Below the pieces are notes generated by a model. That model was not told the DNA's origin and did not search any database. It saw only the letters and a list, made by a program, of their open reading frames with translations. A program made the position numbers and the translations under genes. Source: Algoriphagus limi (GTDB lineage Bacteria; Bacteroidota; Bacteroidia; Cytophagales; Cyclobacteriaceae). From it: a stretch of DNA of 64,000 nucleotides. Each line of letters opens with the position of its first letter. Position 1 is the first letter of the stretch. Below are positions 35,525 through 45,833 of this stretch, one piece after another. Where the stretch lies: the NCBI RefSeq assembly GCF_024919275.1, contig NZ_JANWGH010000003.1, positions 781,677 through 845,676 on the forward strand. Reading direction: 5' to 3'.

Positions 35525-36955
35525 ATGAGTTCAGAAGCTAGCGCAGTATGGAATGAGTGTCTACGTGTCATAGAGCAACACGTTAGCGAGCAGAGCTTTT
35601 CTACTTGGTTTAAACCAATTAATCCGGTCAAGTTGGAAGGTACTTCTCTGACTATTCAGGTTCCTAGTCAATTTTTTTATGAATGGCTGGAAGACAATTA
35701 CATACAAGAGCTAAAGCTTGCGATCAAAACTGTCTTGGGGCAAAGTGGACGCTTGGAGTATGCTGTAGTTGTGGATAGAGGGAATTCAGCAAATCAGCCT
35801 TATGTGGTTTCTTATCCTCAGGGTAATCATGGTAATAAAAAGGCAAATGTTACCTCTTCCGACGCTCAGGATCAGAAAAAAAGCCCTTTCCAAATGGAAA
35901 GTTTGGGGGATGAAATGTTGACCCAAAGCAACCTAAATCCAAATTATACTTTCAGTACCTACATAGAGGGAGATTGTAATCGATTGGCTCGTTCGGCAGG
36001 TTTTGCTGTGGCAACCAAGCCTGGGATTACTTCTTTTAATCCTCTTATGGTTTATGGTGGAGTAGGATTAGGGAAAACACATTTGGTTCAAGCGATCGGG
36101 AACGAGATTAAAAACGGGCCGGAAGATAAATTCGTCTTGTACGTTTCCTCTGAAAAATTCGTTAATCAATTCATGGATTCCATCAAGGATGGAAATGTGA
36201 AGAGTTTCACGAATTTCTATATGCAGGTGGATGTTCTGATTATCGATGATATTCAATTCCTAGCAGGCAAGGATCGTACACAGGAGATGTTCTTCCATAT
36301 TTTTAACCACCTTCATCAAAGTAAAAAGCAGATTATCATGACCTCGGATTGCCCTCCGAGAGATTTGAAAGGTCTGGAGGAGCGTTTGCTTTCTCGATTT
36401 AAATGGGGATTGACCGCTGACCTTCAAATGCCAGATTTCGAAACAAGAGTCGCAATTATCCGGAGGAAAATGCAGTCGGAGGGAATTTTTATTCCTGATG
36501 ATGTGGTCGAATATCTTGCTTACACAGTAGATACCAATGTTCGGGAATTAGAGGGGATTTTGATTTCCTTAATTGCTCATGCTTCGCTCAATCGAGTAGA
36601 AATCGATCTTCAATTGGCCAAAGCGGTCATGAAGAATATTATCAGGGATATTGAAACTGAGGTTGGTATTGATTTTATTCAAAAAACCGTTTCGGAGTAT
36701 TTCGGTATTGAATTAGATGATTTGAAGGCAAAGACGAGAAAAAAGGAAATCGTAATCGCTCGTCAGGTTGCTATGTATTTTTCGAAAGAGTTTACCAATC
36801 ATTCACTCAAGTCGATTGGCTATCATTTTGGTGGTAGGGATCACTCTACAGTTATCCATGCATTGACTACTGTCAATGATATGATGGATACTGATACGAA
36901 CTTCAAAAACTCAGTGAATGAGTTGAAAAAGAAGTTTAAAATGCGCTCATATTAA
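35525..36955 (+). CDS. dnaA: chromosomal replication initiator DnaA
   Basis: The 476-residue protein has all DnaA domains: N-terminal domain I (residues 1-85, SFSTWFKPI), a linker, the AAA+ domain with Walker A GGVGLGKTH near residue 178, Walker B VLIIDDIQFLAGKDRTQE, and arginine-finger region GLEERLLSRFKWG. The C-terminal DNA-binding domain has the signature GGRDHSTVIHAL. It initiates replication at oriC and binds DnaA boxes. It is monocistronic; dnaN, rpmH and gyrB are not neighbours, as is usual in this phylum. It converges on the HI0074-like gene with a 3-base gap. Confidence 0.98.
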   Translation: MSSEASAVWNECLRVIEQHVSEQSFSTWFKPINPVKLEGTSLTIQVPSQFFYEWLEDNYIQELKLAIKTVLGQSGRLEYAVVVDRGNSANQPYVVSYPQGNHGNKKANVTSSDAQDQKKSPFQMESLGDEMLTQSNLNPNYTFSTYIEGDCNRLARSAGFAVATKPGITSFNPLMVYGGVGLGKTHLVQAIGNEIKNGPEDKFVLYVSSEKFVNQFMDSIKDGNVKSFTNFYMQVDVLIIDDIQFLAGKDRTQEMFFHIFNHLHQSKKQIIMTSDCPPRDLKGLEERLLSRFKWGLTADLQMPDFETRVAIIRRKMQSEGIFIPDDVVEYLAYTVDTNVRELEGILISLIAHASLNRVEIDLQLAKAVMKNIIRDIETEVGIDFIQKTVSEYFGIELDDLKAKTRKKEIVIARQVAMYFSKEFTNHSLKSIGYHFGGRDHSTVIHALTTVNDMMDTDTNFKNSVNELKKKFKMRSY

Positions 36956-36958
36956 AAA

Positions 36959-37372
36959 CTAATAGAGCTTTTTCTCCATCGTATCTTCAAATTTTTCCAG
37001 GAGTTGGATGTATTTGTGGCAAATATTATCCAAGAACTTTCTCTGTGTATCTAATGCATAAATCGGATTATATTGAATCCGGTCAATTACCATATCAAGC
37101 CATTCTTTCCCATCATCAATCAAATCAGCGTGAAAAGCTTCAACTGTCAAATCTCTGGAGCCTGAAAAAGGACCTTTGCCCTGATTTTTTAAATAAGTTT
37201 TGATGACCTTCAAGGCGAGCTCATGGGCAACTTCGAAATTTGCAATAAGTTCTCGGCTATAAACTTCTGAAAGCTCTTTGTTTTTGGATTGCTGGACAAA
37301 AAGGCGAAGATCTTCCAGCGCTACTTTAAACTGTTCAAAACACTGTTCGCAAGATGGTGGGAGAGATTTCAT
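36959..37372 (-). CDS. HI0074-like nucleotidyltransferase substrate-binding protein (orphan)
   Basis: The 137-residue all-helical protein matches the HI0074/NTSB family: an N-terminal helix pair, FEVAHELALKVIKTYLKNQG, then SRDLTVEAFHADLIDDGKEWLDMVIDR. These proteins normally pair with an adjacent MNT nucleotidyltransferase (as in HEPN/MNT modules). No such gene is next to it. The Arg of the Rx4-6H motif is present (DRIQYNPIY) but the His is not. An N-terminal CEQC pair is unusual. It may be a diverged, stand-alone member; function unknown. Confidence 0.75.
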   Translation of the reverse strand: MKSLPPSCEQCFEQFKVALEDLRLFVQQSKNKELSEVYSRELIANFEVAHELALKVIKTYLKNQGKGPFSGSRDLTVEAFHADLIDDGKEWLDMVIDRIQYNPIYALDTQRKFLDNICHKYIQLLEKFEDTMEKKLY

Positions 37373-37447
37373 AAGGCAGCTCTTTCTTAAATCTAAAGAA
37401 TATTTTGATAGGATACCAAGGAAAAAGAGAAGGCTGAAGCCCTCTCT

Positions 37448-38932
37448 TTATCTAACAGTATAACTTTGCATGAAGGGCTGACCATTCGGTGCAACACCTT
37501 CCAAAAGCAGTTTGCCACTAAAATCCTCCAAGAATTTCCCAACTTTTTCAGGGTCCTTGGCTGGTTCTCGATTGATTTGAGTCAAAACAAATCCATCCCG
37601 TAAGCCTAAGTCTCTTAAATAGCCTCTTGTAAGTGCTGTGATTTTGATTCCGTAGGAGATGTCTAATCTATCTTTTTCAATTGCATTGACAGCTTCTAAT
37701 CTGGCACCCAAAAGTCTGGAGCTATAATATTCTCGCTTCAGGACACCTGTTCCTCCTTCTAGGTTTTGAAGGGTTAAGGTAGCAATGTTTAATTTTCCCT
37801 CCCGAGTGAAAGAAACTTTGATTTGATCTCCTGGATAGTGGTAGGAAAGTGCTTCTTCAAAGCTTCCCATCCCGGTGATTTTTTGGTCATCAATTTGTAC
37901 TATTACATCACTTCTTTTTATCCCTGCGGACTCAGCAGCTCCTTCCCGAATCACATGGGTGACAATGACTCCGTCCAAGGATTCTATGTCCATTTCTTCA
38001 GCCAATTCAGGCGTGATTTCAACAGCCTCGATTCCCGGAATAGCTTTCTGTACCTCTCCGTATTTGATTAGGTCATTGGCAACTTTCATAGCGATATCAA
38101 CAGGCACAGCAAAGCCATAGCCTGTATAGGAACCTGTTCGGGAAAGAATGGCAGTATTGATTCCAACCAATTCTCCTTCTACATTGACCAAAGCACCTCC
38201 GGAGTTTCCCGGGTTAATGGGTGCGTCAGTTTGAATAAAGCTTTCCAGTGGAAAATCACCACCAAGAATATTGATTTGGCGCTCCTTTGCTGAAACAATT
38301 CCAGCGGTAACAGTGGAAGTTAGGTTGAAAGGGTTTCCAACAGCAATTACCCATTCTCCGATTTGAAGATCTCGTGAACTTCCTCGTTTGATAGCAGGAA
38401 GATTCTCGGCGTCAATTTTTAAAACAGCGATGTCTGTGTTTTTATCCGTCCCTACCAAGCGAGCTTGATAAGTTCGTTTTTTATGGATGACTTCAATAGT
38501 CTCAGCTCGGTCAATTACATGGTTATTGGTAACGATATAGCCATCGTCAGAAATGATTACGCCAGATCCGGTACTGACTTGTTGAGTTGGACCTGTCCCG
38601 AAGAAAAAGTCGAACATACTATACCTTCTTGGATCACTCCCGGAGAAGTTTTTAATGAAGACAACTGATTCGGTGCTGTTTTCCGAAGCTGCCACAAACG
38701 AAATGGGAGGATTGGTCGAAAAAGTCCGTGGTGCTGGTTCAAAATCTTCACGAACAGAAAATGTACTGCTTTCTTCAACTTTGATAGGCTTGGTTTCAGA
38801 AGATTCCTCTGGATTAAAATCAGTAACACTCCAAAAAGCTGCTCCGGCTATACCTGCCATGAACCCAATTGCTGTTGTTTTGAATAGATTTTCCATGCTT
38901 TTCCGTTTTTCAACCTGACGATCAAAATTCAT
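37448..38932 (-). CDS. Deg/HtrA family serine protease (first copy)
   Basis: The 494-residue envelope protease has an N-terminal membrane or signal segment (about residues 16-36), a trypsin-like domain with the triad His138 (TNNHVID), Asp168 (TDIAVLKID) and Ser244 (NPGNSGGAL), and two PDZ-like domains (about 280-380 and 400-490). A second ATG at 38896 (MENLFKTTAIG) gives a tidier signal segment and is an equally plausible start. It degrades or refolds damaged periplasmic proteins. A close paralogue lies at 50.7 kb. It is monocistronic. Confidence 0.95.
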   Translation of the reverse strand: MNFDRQVEKRKSMENLFKTTAIGFMAGIAGAAFWSVTDFNPEESSETKPIKVEESSTFSVREDFEPAPRTFSTNPPISFVAASENSTESVVFIKNFSGSDPRRYSMFDFFFGTGPTQQVSTGSGVIISDDGYIVTNNHVIDRAETIEVIHKKRTYQARLVGTDKNTDIAVLKIDAENLPAIKRGSSRDLQIGEWVIAVGNPFNLTSTVTAGIVSAKERQINILGGDFPLESFIQTDAPINPGNSGGALVNVEGELVGINTAILSRTGSYTGYGFAVPVDIAMKVANDLIKYGEVQKAIPGIEAVEITPELAEEMDIESLDGVIVTHVIREGAAESAGIKRSDVIVQIDDQKITGMGSFEEALSYHYPGDQIKVSFTREGKLNIATLTLQNLEGGTGVLKREYYSSRLLGARLEAVNAIEKDRLDISYGIKITALTRGYLRDLGLRDGFVLTQINREPAKDPEKVGKFLEDFSGKLLLEGVAPNGQPFMQSYTVR

Positions 38933-39034
38933 TTCCGTTGGACGAATTCACATCTTTTAAGGATATTCTGTCTCAAAAACTTTTCCGAAGGGGAAAAACT
39001 GACGAATTGTACAAGGAAAAGTCTCCGCATCTTG

Positions 39035-39042
39035 TAATTTTG
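39035..39042 (+). promoter_or_regulatory. candidate -7 element for dxr-rseP
   Basis: TAATTTTG fits TAnnTTTG, about 58 bases before the dxr ATG. A -33 TTG at the right distance is not evident. Confidence 0.3.
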
Positions 39043-39100
39043 TCAGCCATCACCAAAACTTTCTTTTTTAAGGGCTGGTTAATTTTCAAAATATAAATAC

Positions 39101-40267
39101 ATGTCAGAATTGAAGCGCGTAGCCATCTTGGGTAGTACCGGCAGTATTGGTAGACAAACCCTTGAGGTGATTCGTCAGCATCCTGAGGACTTTCAAGTCG
39201 AGGTGTTGACCGCTCAAAACAATTGCGATTTACTGATTAAGCAGGCTTTGGAATTTCAGCCCAATGCGGTAGTCATTACCAATGAGTCTAAGTATCAAGT
39301 GGTAAAAGATGCTTTGATACCTCATGACATCAAAGTTTTTGCAGGTCCAAAAGCATTAGCGCAGGTAGTGGAGATGGAAACTATCGATGTGGTTTTGACT
39401 GCATTAGTTGGTTATTCAGGCTTGATTCCTACCGTTCAGGCTATTCGGGCTGGAAAACAAATTGCCTTAGCTAATAAGGAGACTCTTGTGGTAGCCGGTG
39501 AAATCATCACCCAACTTGCCAAAGAAAACGCAGTAAATATTTATCCTGTGGATTCGGAGCATTCGGCAATTTTCCAATGTTTGGTAGGAGAGTGGCATAA
39601 CCCAATCGAAAAAATCATTTTGACCGCTTCGGGAGGACCATTCAGAGGAAAAGATCGGCAGTTTCTGGAATCAGTTACCAAAGAGCAAGCACTCAAACAT
39701 CCTAATTGGGATATGGGAGCGAAAATCACCATCGATTCGGCTTCCTTGATGAACAAAGGTTTGGAGGTGATTGAGGCTAAATGGCTTTTCGGATTGAATA
39801 GTGATCAGATAGATGTAGTAGTCCATCCTCAAAGTATTATTCATTCTTTGATTCAATTTGAAGATGGATCAATAAAAGCACAACTAGGGCTTCCCGATAT
39901 GCGTATCCCAATTCAGTTTGCTTTGAGCTACCCGCATCGTCTTAAAAGTGACTTTGAGCGGTTTGATTTCTTAAATTATCCCAATTTGACTTTCGAACAG
40001 CCTGATTTAAAAACTTTCCGGAACCTTCAACTGGCTTTTGATGCTTTGCAAAAAGGAGGTAACGCTCCTTGTATGCTCAATGCAGCCAATGAAATTGCCG
40101 TAGAGGCTTTTCTTAAAGATCAGATTGGATTTTTGCAGATGTCCGAGTTGATTGAAAACGCAATGAACCGAGCGGATTTCATCAGCCATCCGAGTTTGGA
40201 GGATTATGTGGCGAGTGATGAGCAGGTTCGAACTATTTCCAAAGAATTAATAAAACAGTACGTATAA
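39101..40267 (+). CDS. dxr: 1-deoxy-D-xylulose 5-phosphate reductoisomerase
   Basis: The 388-residue NADPH-dependent enzyme makes MEP, the committed step of non-mevalonate isoprenoid synthesis. Visible are the NADPH-binding GSTGSIGRQTLEV (residues 10-22), ALANKETLVVAG, the metal-binding acidic residues in YPVDSEHSAIFQCL, the TASGGPFRG loop, and the C-terminal LNAANEIAVEAFL helix. Its TAA shares its last base with the rseP ATG, so the two are cotranscribed, a pairing also common in other bacteria. ispG of the same pathway is at the left window edge. Confidence 0.98.
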   Translation: MSELKRVAILGSTGSIGRQTLEVIRQHPEDFQVEVLTAQNNCDLLIKQALEFQPNAVVITNESKYQVVKDALIPHDIKVFAGPKALAQVVEMETIDVVLTALVGYSGLIPTVQAIRAGKQIALANKETLVVAGEIITQLAKENAVNIYPVDSEHSAIFQCLVGEWHNPIEKIILTASGGPFRGKDRQFLESVTKEQALKHPNWDMGAKITIDSASLMNKGLEVIEAKWLFGLNSDQIDVVVHPQSIIHSLIQFEDGSIKAQLGLPDMRIPIQFALSYPHRLKSDFERFDFLNYPNLTFEQPDLKTFRNLQLAFDALQKGGNAPCMLNAANEIAVEAFLKDQIGFLQMSELIENAMNRADFISHPSLEDYVASDEQVRTISKELIKQYV

Positions 40268-41583
40268 TGGATACATTGATTATGGTGGGCCAGCTTTTAC
40301 TGGGATTGTCTATCCTGGTAGGATTACACGAGTTGGGGCACTTATTGACTGCCAAGCTTTTTGGCATGCGAGTAGAAAAATTTTCAATTGGTTTCCCTCC
40401 AAAGATTGCAGGCTTTCAATGGGGAGAAACTGAATATTCTATAGGAGCGATTCCACTAGGTGGATTTGTGAAAATTTCCGGGATGGTGGATGAATCTATG
40501 GACACTGAGCAATTGTCCTCAGAGCCTCAACCTTGGGAATTTCGATCAAAACCAGCTTGGCAACGTCTAATTGTGATGTTGGGAGGAATCATTGTGAATG
40601 TGATTACAGGCATTATAATCTTCGTGTTTTTGGTTTACAATAATGGCGAAACCTATTTTTCTAGAGACCAAATCATCGAAAATGGTATCGTAGCCTACGA
40701 ATACGGAGAGTCAATCGGTCTTAAAACCGGTGACAAAATCATTGATGTAAATGGGCAGCCTTACCAAAGCTTGAATGAATTGAGCAGCGGAAGTGTCTTG
40801 CTTGCAGAAAATGGCTATTACACTGTAGATCGAAATGGTGAGCTAGTCAAGGTTGAAATCCCACGAGGTTTTATCAATTCATTTAACTCAGAGGAGGCGT
40901 TTTCCAAATTTGTTTCCATCCGTTATCCATTTGATCTCTATCAGGTGGCTCCGGATGAATCTGCTGCGGAAGCTGGATTGAAAAAAGGAGACAAAATCCT
41001 AGCTGTGAATGGAGAGCCAATCCAATACTTTGATGAATTGCAATCAGCTTTGGCTGAGTTGAAAAATCAAGAAGCTAACCTAGTTGTAGAATCTGATGGT
41101 GTTCGTGATACTATTGCAGTTGCAGTTTCCGCTGAAGGAACAATCGGCATTGCCGCCAATCCATTAATTGAGCCTGTAAAGCGTGATTATGCATTTGGGG
41201 AAGCCTTGAGTAAAGGAACTGAACGGGCTTTTAGCGTAGTAATTATTAATGCTAAGGCTTTGGGCAAAATGTTTACAGGAGAGGTTTCTGTAAAAAATGT
41301 CAGCGGTCCGATTGGCATGGCGAAGATCTATGGTGATTCTTGGGACTGGAGTAAGTTTTGGAGTATCACCGGGTTGATTTCCATGATATTGGCATTTATG
41401 AACCTACTTCCTATCCCTGCCTTAGATGGAGGGCATGTAATGTTCTTATTGTATGAGATGGTTTCAGGAAGAGCTCCATCGGATAGATTCTTGGAAAATG
41501 CTCAAAAAGTAGGAATGGCCATTCTATTGGTGTTGATGGTATTTGCGATCGGGAACGATATTTTGAAATTCATCACCGGTTAA
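40267..41583 (+). CDS. rseP: site-2 intramembrane metalloprotease RseP
   Basis: The 438-residue protein has the zinc-binding HELGH motif in the first helix (His21, Glu22, His25), FSIGFPPKI and IPLGGFVKI segments, two PDZ domains (about residues 130-230 and 225-300), and the C-terminal second metal-site motif LNLLPIPALDGGH. RseP cleaves membrane-embedded substrates such as anti-sigma factors. It is coupled to dxr by a 1-base overlap and ends at a good terminator. The anti-sigma target is not identifiable here. Confidence 0.96.
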   Translation: MDTLIMVGQLLLGLSILVGLHELGHLLTAKLFGMRVEKFSIGFPPKIAGFQWGETEYSIGAIPLGGFVKISGMVDESMDTEQLSSEPQPWEFRSKPAWQRLIVMLGGIIVNVITGIIIFVFLVYNNGETYFSRDQIIENGIVAYEYGESIGLKTGDKIIDVNGQPYQSLNELSSGSVLLAENGYYTVDRNGELVKVEIPRGFINSFNSEEAFSKFVSIRYPFDLYQVAPDESAAEAGLKKGDKILAVNGEPIQYFDELQSALAELKNQEANLVVESDGVRDTIAVAVSAEGTIGIAANPLIEPVKRDYAFGEALSKGTERAFSVVIINAKALGKMFTGEVSVKNVSGPIGMAKIYGDSWDWSKFWSITGLISMILAFMNLLPIPALDGGHVMFLLYEMVSGRAPSDRFLENAQKVGMAILLVLMVFAIGNDILKFITG

Positions 41584-41611
41584 GCATTAATTGAGGTATA
41601 GTCCCTAACTT

Positions 41612-41639
41612 AAACCGAGCTGAAAGGCTCGGTTTTTTT
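41612..41639 (+). terminator. intrinsic terminator after rseP
   Basis: Stem AAACCGAGC / GCTCGGTTT with loop TGAAAG and a T tract to 41639. Confidence 0.9.
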
Positions 41640-41766
41640 GACTCTGCCAATATGACCCTATTTCCCTTTGGCATACCGCTTGAACTTTGATTGCCCAACT
41701 AGAACAAAAAGAGTTTTAAATAGAAAATTTGCATTAAACCGACAGCTTGTCTGTCAAAATGTCTAT

Positions 41767-44241
41767 ATGAGCCAATTTGAAAAGTCCTTATTTGAAAATC
41801 TGATTGTCGGAGATTATGCCAATGAAGGGGATTTGATCCAGCTAATCACTGATGAAGAGGATGGTCAACAAGGTACCGAAGATTTTAAAGAACAAATCCC
41901 GATTTTATCGGTCCGCAATACAGTGCTTTTTCCAGGTGTTGTTATTCCAATTACAGTTGGAAGACAGCGATCTATCAAACTGGTCAAAAAAGCTCAGAAG
42001 GGTGACAAGCTTGTTGGAGTCTGTGCCCAAATCAATCCTAATGTGGATGATCCAGGATGGGAAGATATTTATCAGGTAGGTACTGTTGCCAAAATCATCA
42101 AGATGATTGTATTGCCTGATGGAAATACGACTATCATTATCCAGGGAAAGAAGCGCTTCCAGATTGAAGAACAGGTAACTGACGATCCTTATTTTGTGGC
42201 TAATGTGAAGTATTTGGACGAGAATTTCCCCAAATCTTCCAAAAGAGTTAAAGCCCTTGAGGAATCCTTAAAGGAAGCGGCAACCCGGATTTTGCACTTA
42301 AATCCTGAGATTCCTCGGGAGGCTCAGGTTGCATTGGATAATATTGATAATACGCCTTTTCTAACTCATTTTCTTTCCTCCAATATCAATGCTCCAGTAG
42401 AGTCTAAGCAAAAATTACTGGAAATAAATGATGGGGTTGAAAGAGCAACGTTGTTGCTGGAGTTCATGCTGAAGGATATTCAGATGCTAGAACTTAAATC
42501 TGAGATTCAGAAGAAGGTTCATACTGATATCGATCAGCAGCAGCGGGATTATTTCTTGCGTCAGCAGATGAAAATCCTTCAAACCGAACTGGGTGAAGAA
42601 GGTCCCGAAAAAGAAGTGGAGGATTTGCGAGCTCGAGGAGCTCAGAAAAACTGGCCACCAGAAGTAAAGAAGCACTTTGAAAAAGAGCTGGATAAAATTC
42701 TACGGATCAATCCATCCGCAGCTGAGTACCCTATTGCGCTCAACTATGCGGAAACCATGGTTGAGTTACCTTGGAATGAGTTTACCCAAGATAATTTCGA
42801 TCTCAAGCATGCTCGAAAAGTCTTAGATACCGATCATTTTGGATTGGAAAAAGTCAAGGATAGAATCATCGAGTACTTGGCGGTCTTGAAATTGAAGCAA
42901 GATTTGAAAGGTCCTATCCTCTGCTTATATGGACCTCCGGGAGTAGGGAAGACCTCTCTTGGAAAATCTATAGCTGCTGCCTTGGGAAGAAAATATATCA
43001 GAATGTCTTTGGGTGGTCTGCATGATGAAGCTGAGATCCGGGGACATCGGAAAACCTATGTGGGGGCGATGCCTGGTAAGATCATCCAAAACATGAAGAA
43101 GGTGAAAACCTCCAATCCTGTTTTTGTTTTGGATGAAATCGATAAGCTTTCTTCGGATTTCAGAGGAGACCCAAGTTCTGCTTTCCTAGAAGTGCTTGAT
43201 CCCGAGCAAAACTTTGCTTTCATGGATAACTTCTTGGAAGTGGAGTACGATTTGAGCAAGGTCCTGTTTATTGCCACCGCCAACTCATTAGATACTATTC
43301 AGCCTGCCCTAAGGGATAGAATGGAGATCATAGAAGTGACTGGCTATACCCAAGAGGAAAAAGTAGAGATTGCAAAGCGCCATTTGGTACCCAAGCAGCG
43401 AAAAGAACATGGCATAAAAGCTAATCAAATCCGCTTTGATAAATCTGCATTGGTAAAAATCATTGAAGATTATACCAGAGAATCAGGAGTTCGGAATTTG
43501 GAGCGAGCTATCGGAAAAGTAGTGCGTCATGTAGCTAAATCCATTGCTATGGAGGAGGAATACGAACCAAGAATCAATGCTGAAGCTATCAGAAAAATTC
43601 TAGGTGCGGAGATGTTTGATAAGGAAACCTACCAGGATAATTCAATTGCTGGTGTAGTGACTGGCTTAGCATGGACAAGTGTAGGTGGAGAAATTCTATT
43701 TATCGAATCTAGCTTGAGTCGTGGAAAAGGGCGTTTGACTCTTTCCGGACAGCTAGGAGATGTGATGAAGGAATCTGCCATGACTGCACTTTCCTATCTT
43801 AAATCCAGAGCAGATGAATTGGGTATAGATTACCGAATCTTTGACCAATATGACTTGCATATCCACGTTCCCGCTGGAGCAGTTCCAAAGGATGGACCAT
43901 CGGCTGGAATCACCATGTTGACTGCAATGGCTTCTGTCTATACCCAGCGAAAAGTAAAAGTCAAATTGGCGATGACAGGAGAAATAAGTTTGATTGGAAA
44001 AGTGTTGCCAGTTGGAGGCATCAAGGAAAAAATCTTGGCTGCAAAACGCGCTGGAATCCGCGAAATTATCCTTTGCAAAAAGAATAAGCGAGATATAGAC
44101 GAGATAAATGAAAACTACCTCAAGGGATTAGAGTTTCATTTTGTGGATACTGTCAGTGAGGTACTCGATATTGCTTTGCTCAAATCCAAAGTTGAGCATC
44201 CACTTCACTTCGTTTTTCAGGAGGATAAAAAGTCCAATTGA
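41767..44241 (+). CDS. lon: ATP-dependent Lon protease
   Basis: The ATG at 41767 ([10 protein letters not shown]) is chosen, giving 824 residues. A longer TTG-initiated frame from 41668 adds 33 residues unlike Lon. Domains are the N-terminal LON substrate domain (about 45-250), a coiled-coil, the AAA+ module with Walker [10 protein letters not shown] near residue 389 and FVLDEIDKL, and the proteolytic domain with Ser near 711 ([10 protein letters not shown]) and Lys near 754 ([10 protein letters not shown]). It degrades misfolded and regulatory cytoplasmic proteins. It is followed by a terminator-like hairpin and hslU. Confidence 0.97.
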   Translation: MSQFEKSLFENLIVGDYANEGDLIQLITDEEDGQQGTEDFKEQIPILSVRNTVLFPGVVIPITVGRQRSIKLVKKAQKGDKLVGVCAQINPNVDDPGWEDIYQVGTVAKIIKMIVLPDGNTTIIIQGKKRFQIEEQVTDDPYFVANVKYLDENFPKSSKRVKALEESLKEAATRILHLNPEIPREAQVALDNIDNTPFLTHFLSSNINAPVESKQKLLEINDGVERATLLLEFMLKDIQMLELKSEIQKKVHTDIDQQQRDYFLRQQMKILQTELGEEGPEKEVEDLRARGAQKNWPPEVKKHFEKELDKILRINPSAAEYPIALNYAETMVELPWNEFTQDNFDLKHARKVLDTDHFGLEKVKDRIIEYLAVLKLKQDLKGPILCLYGPPGVGKTSLGKSIAAALGRKYIRMSLGGLHDEAEIRGHRKTYVGAMPGKIIQNMKKVKTSNPVFVLDEIDKLSSDFRGDPSSAFLEVLDPEQNFAFMDNFLEVEYDLSKVLFIATANSLDTIQPALRDRMEIIEVTGYTQEEKVEIAKRHLVPKQRKEHGIKANQIRFDKSALVKIIEDYTRESGVRNLERAIGKVVRHVAKSIAMEEEYEPRINAEAIRKILGAEMFDKETYQDNSIAGVVTGLAWTSVGGEILFIESSLSRGKGRLTLSGQLGDVMKESAMTALSYLKSRADELGIDYRIFDQYDLHIHVPAGAVPKDGPSAGITMLTAMASVYTQRKVKVKLAMTGEISLIGKVLPVGGIKEKILAAKRAGIREIILCKKNKRDIDEINENYLKGLEFHFVDTVSEVLDIALLKSKVEHPLHFVFQEDKKSN

Positions 44242-44272
44242 AAAGAAGAAGTGAGGCATAAAAAATAGATTC

Positions 44273-44302
44273 ACTTACCTCGGAGGTAAGTTTCGCTTTT
44301 TA
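44273..44302 (+). terminator. hairpin with T-rich tail after lon
   Basis: ACTTACC (44273-44279) and GGTAAGT (44285-44291) form a 7-bp stem with a TCGGA loop, followed by TTCGCTTTTT. It lies 24 bases before the hslU ATG, so it could also attenuate transcription into hslU. Confidence 0.6.
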
Positions 44303-44314
44303 AACAATAAAAAA

Positions 44315-45706
44315 ATGAATCAGACATTTTCACTTACTCCAAGGCAAATTGTTGAGGAGTTGGATAAATACATTATTGGTCAAGGCGACGCCAAGCGAAA
44401 CGTGGCGATTGCTTTACGTAACCGGATCCGTAGGATGATGGTCAAAACGGATATTCAAAAGGATATTGTCCCAAATAATATCCTAATGATCGGTTCGACC
44501 GGTGTGGGTAAAACCGAAATAGCTAGAAGGTTAGCGAAAGTTGCTCAAGCCCCTTTCACAAAAGTGGAAGCTTCCAAATTTACCGAAGTCGGCTATGTGG
44601 GTCGCGATGTGGAAAGCATGGTTCGTGATTTGGTAGAGCAGGCCGTTCATTTGGTGCGAGAAGTAAAAAATGAAGCAGTCAAAGCCCGTGCTGCGGAAGC
44701 TGTAGAAGAGCAAATTCTGGATATCTTGATTCCACCTGTAAAAGGGGCGGGTTTTAGGACTCCACTTTCCATTACTCAAGAAGAGGAGCCCACAAATGAT
44801 CAAGAGCTAAATGAGCGAACTCGTGAGCGGTTCAGAGAAAAACTACGAAATGGAGAGCTAGATGAACGAAAGATTGAAATCAATGTAAAGGCTTCTTCTC
44901 CAGTTGGAATTGGTATGATCGGAAACGGAATGATGGATGATGCCAGCATGGCTGGACTTCAGGATATGATATCCGGGATGATGCCTAAGCGAACCAAAAA
45001 ACGAAAATTGAATATTGCTGAAGCAAGAAAAGTCCTGCTTGAGGAGGAAGTTTCCAAATTGGTTGATTTTGATGAGGTTAAGGAAGAGGCTATTAAACTT
45101 GCCGAAAACAATGGGATTATTTTCATTGATGAAATTGATAAAATTGCTTCCAAGTCAGGAAAAAATGGAGGGGGTCCAGATGTAAGCCGGGAAGGAGTGC
45201 AGAGAGACTTGCTCCCTATTGTGGAAGGATCTTCTGTAAATACCAAATATGGAGTAATCAATACGGATCATATTTTATTTATAGCCGCTGGGGCATTTCA
45301 CGTCAGCAAACCTTCGGATCTTATTCCAGAGCTTCAAGGGCGTTTTCCAATTCGTGTAGAGTTAAATAGCCTTACCCAAGAGGATTTCTCCAGAATTCTT
45401 CGAGAGCCGAAAAATGCTTTAACAAAACAATACCAGGCTCTTTTTGATGCAGAAGGAGTTTCTTTGGAATTTAAGGATGAAGCCATTGAGGAAATTGCTC
45501 GGATCGCATTTTTGATCAATCAAGAAGTGGAAAATATCGGGGCAAGAAGACTTCATACAGTTATGTCTCATTTATTAAATGACTTCTTATTTGATGTGCC
45601 AGACAATATCGAACCTAACTCGAAAATCATGATTACTAAAGAAATGGTGCAAGATCGACTAAATTCCTTGGTAAAAAACAGAGATCTCTCTCAATACATT
45701 TTATAA
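44315..45706 (+). CDS. hslU: ATP-dependent HslUV protease, ATPase subunit HslU
   Basis: The 463-residue AAA+ unfoldase begins with LTPRQIVEELDKYIIGQGDAK, has Walker A GSTGVGKTE near residue 60, the intermediate I-domain (about 110-245), Walker [14 protein letters not shown], and a C-terminal sensor-2 region (GARRLHTVMSHLL) ending in the SQYIL tail that docks into HslV. The peptidase partner hslV is not adjacent in this window. It is probably monocistronic with its own terminator, possibly with read-through from lon. Confidence 0.97.
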   Translation: MNQTFSLTPRQIVEELDKYIIGQGDAKRNVAIALRNRIRRMMVKTDIQKDIVPNNILMIGSTGVGKTEIARRLAKVAQAPFTKVEASKFTEVGYVGRDVESMVRDLVEQAVHLVREVKNEAVKARAAEAVEEQILDILIPPVKGAGFRTPLSITQEEEPTNDQELNERTRERFREKLRNGELDERKIEINVKASSPVGIGMIGNGMMDDASMAGLQDMISGMMPKRTKKRKLNIAEARKVLLEEEVSKLVDFDEVKEEAIKLAENNGIIFIDEIDKIASKSGKNGGGPDVSREGVQRDLLPIVEGSSVNTKYGVINTDHILFIAAGAFHVSKPSDLIPELQGRFPIRVELNSLTQEDFSRILREPKNALTKQYQALFDAEGVSLEFKDEAIEEIARIAFLINQEVENIGARRLHTVMSHLLNDFLFDVPDNIEPNSKIMITKEMVQDRLNSLVKNRDLSQYIL

Positions 45707-45712
45707 TAATCA

Positions 45713-45738
45713 ACCCCGGATTTATCCGGGGTTTTTTT
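45713..45738 (+). terminator. intrinsic terminator after hslU
   Basis: Stem ACCCCGGA / TCCGGGGT, loop TTTA, T tract 45732-45738. Confidence 0.92.
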
Positions 45739-45833
45739 ATGAATACGAGTTAAGACTGAATCAATTTCTTGAATTTTTGAATTTTGGGACGATCCTTGCT
45801 AGAAAGAAGTTATCACCCTGATAATCTTCACTT

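Noticed and set aside
36959..37372. HEPN/MNT toxin-antitoxin module
   Set aside because: No MNT partner gene is adjacent and the HEPN catalytic His is missing, so a functional module is not supported.
41668..41766. Longer N-terminus for Lon from a TTG start
   Set aside because: The extra 33 residues do not resemble Lon, and the ATG at 41767 starts a normal N-terminal domain.
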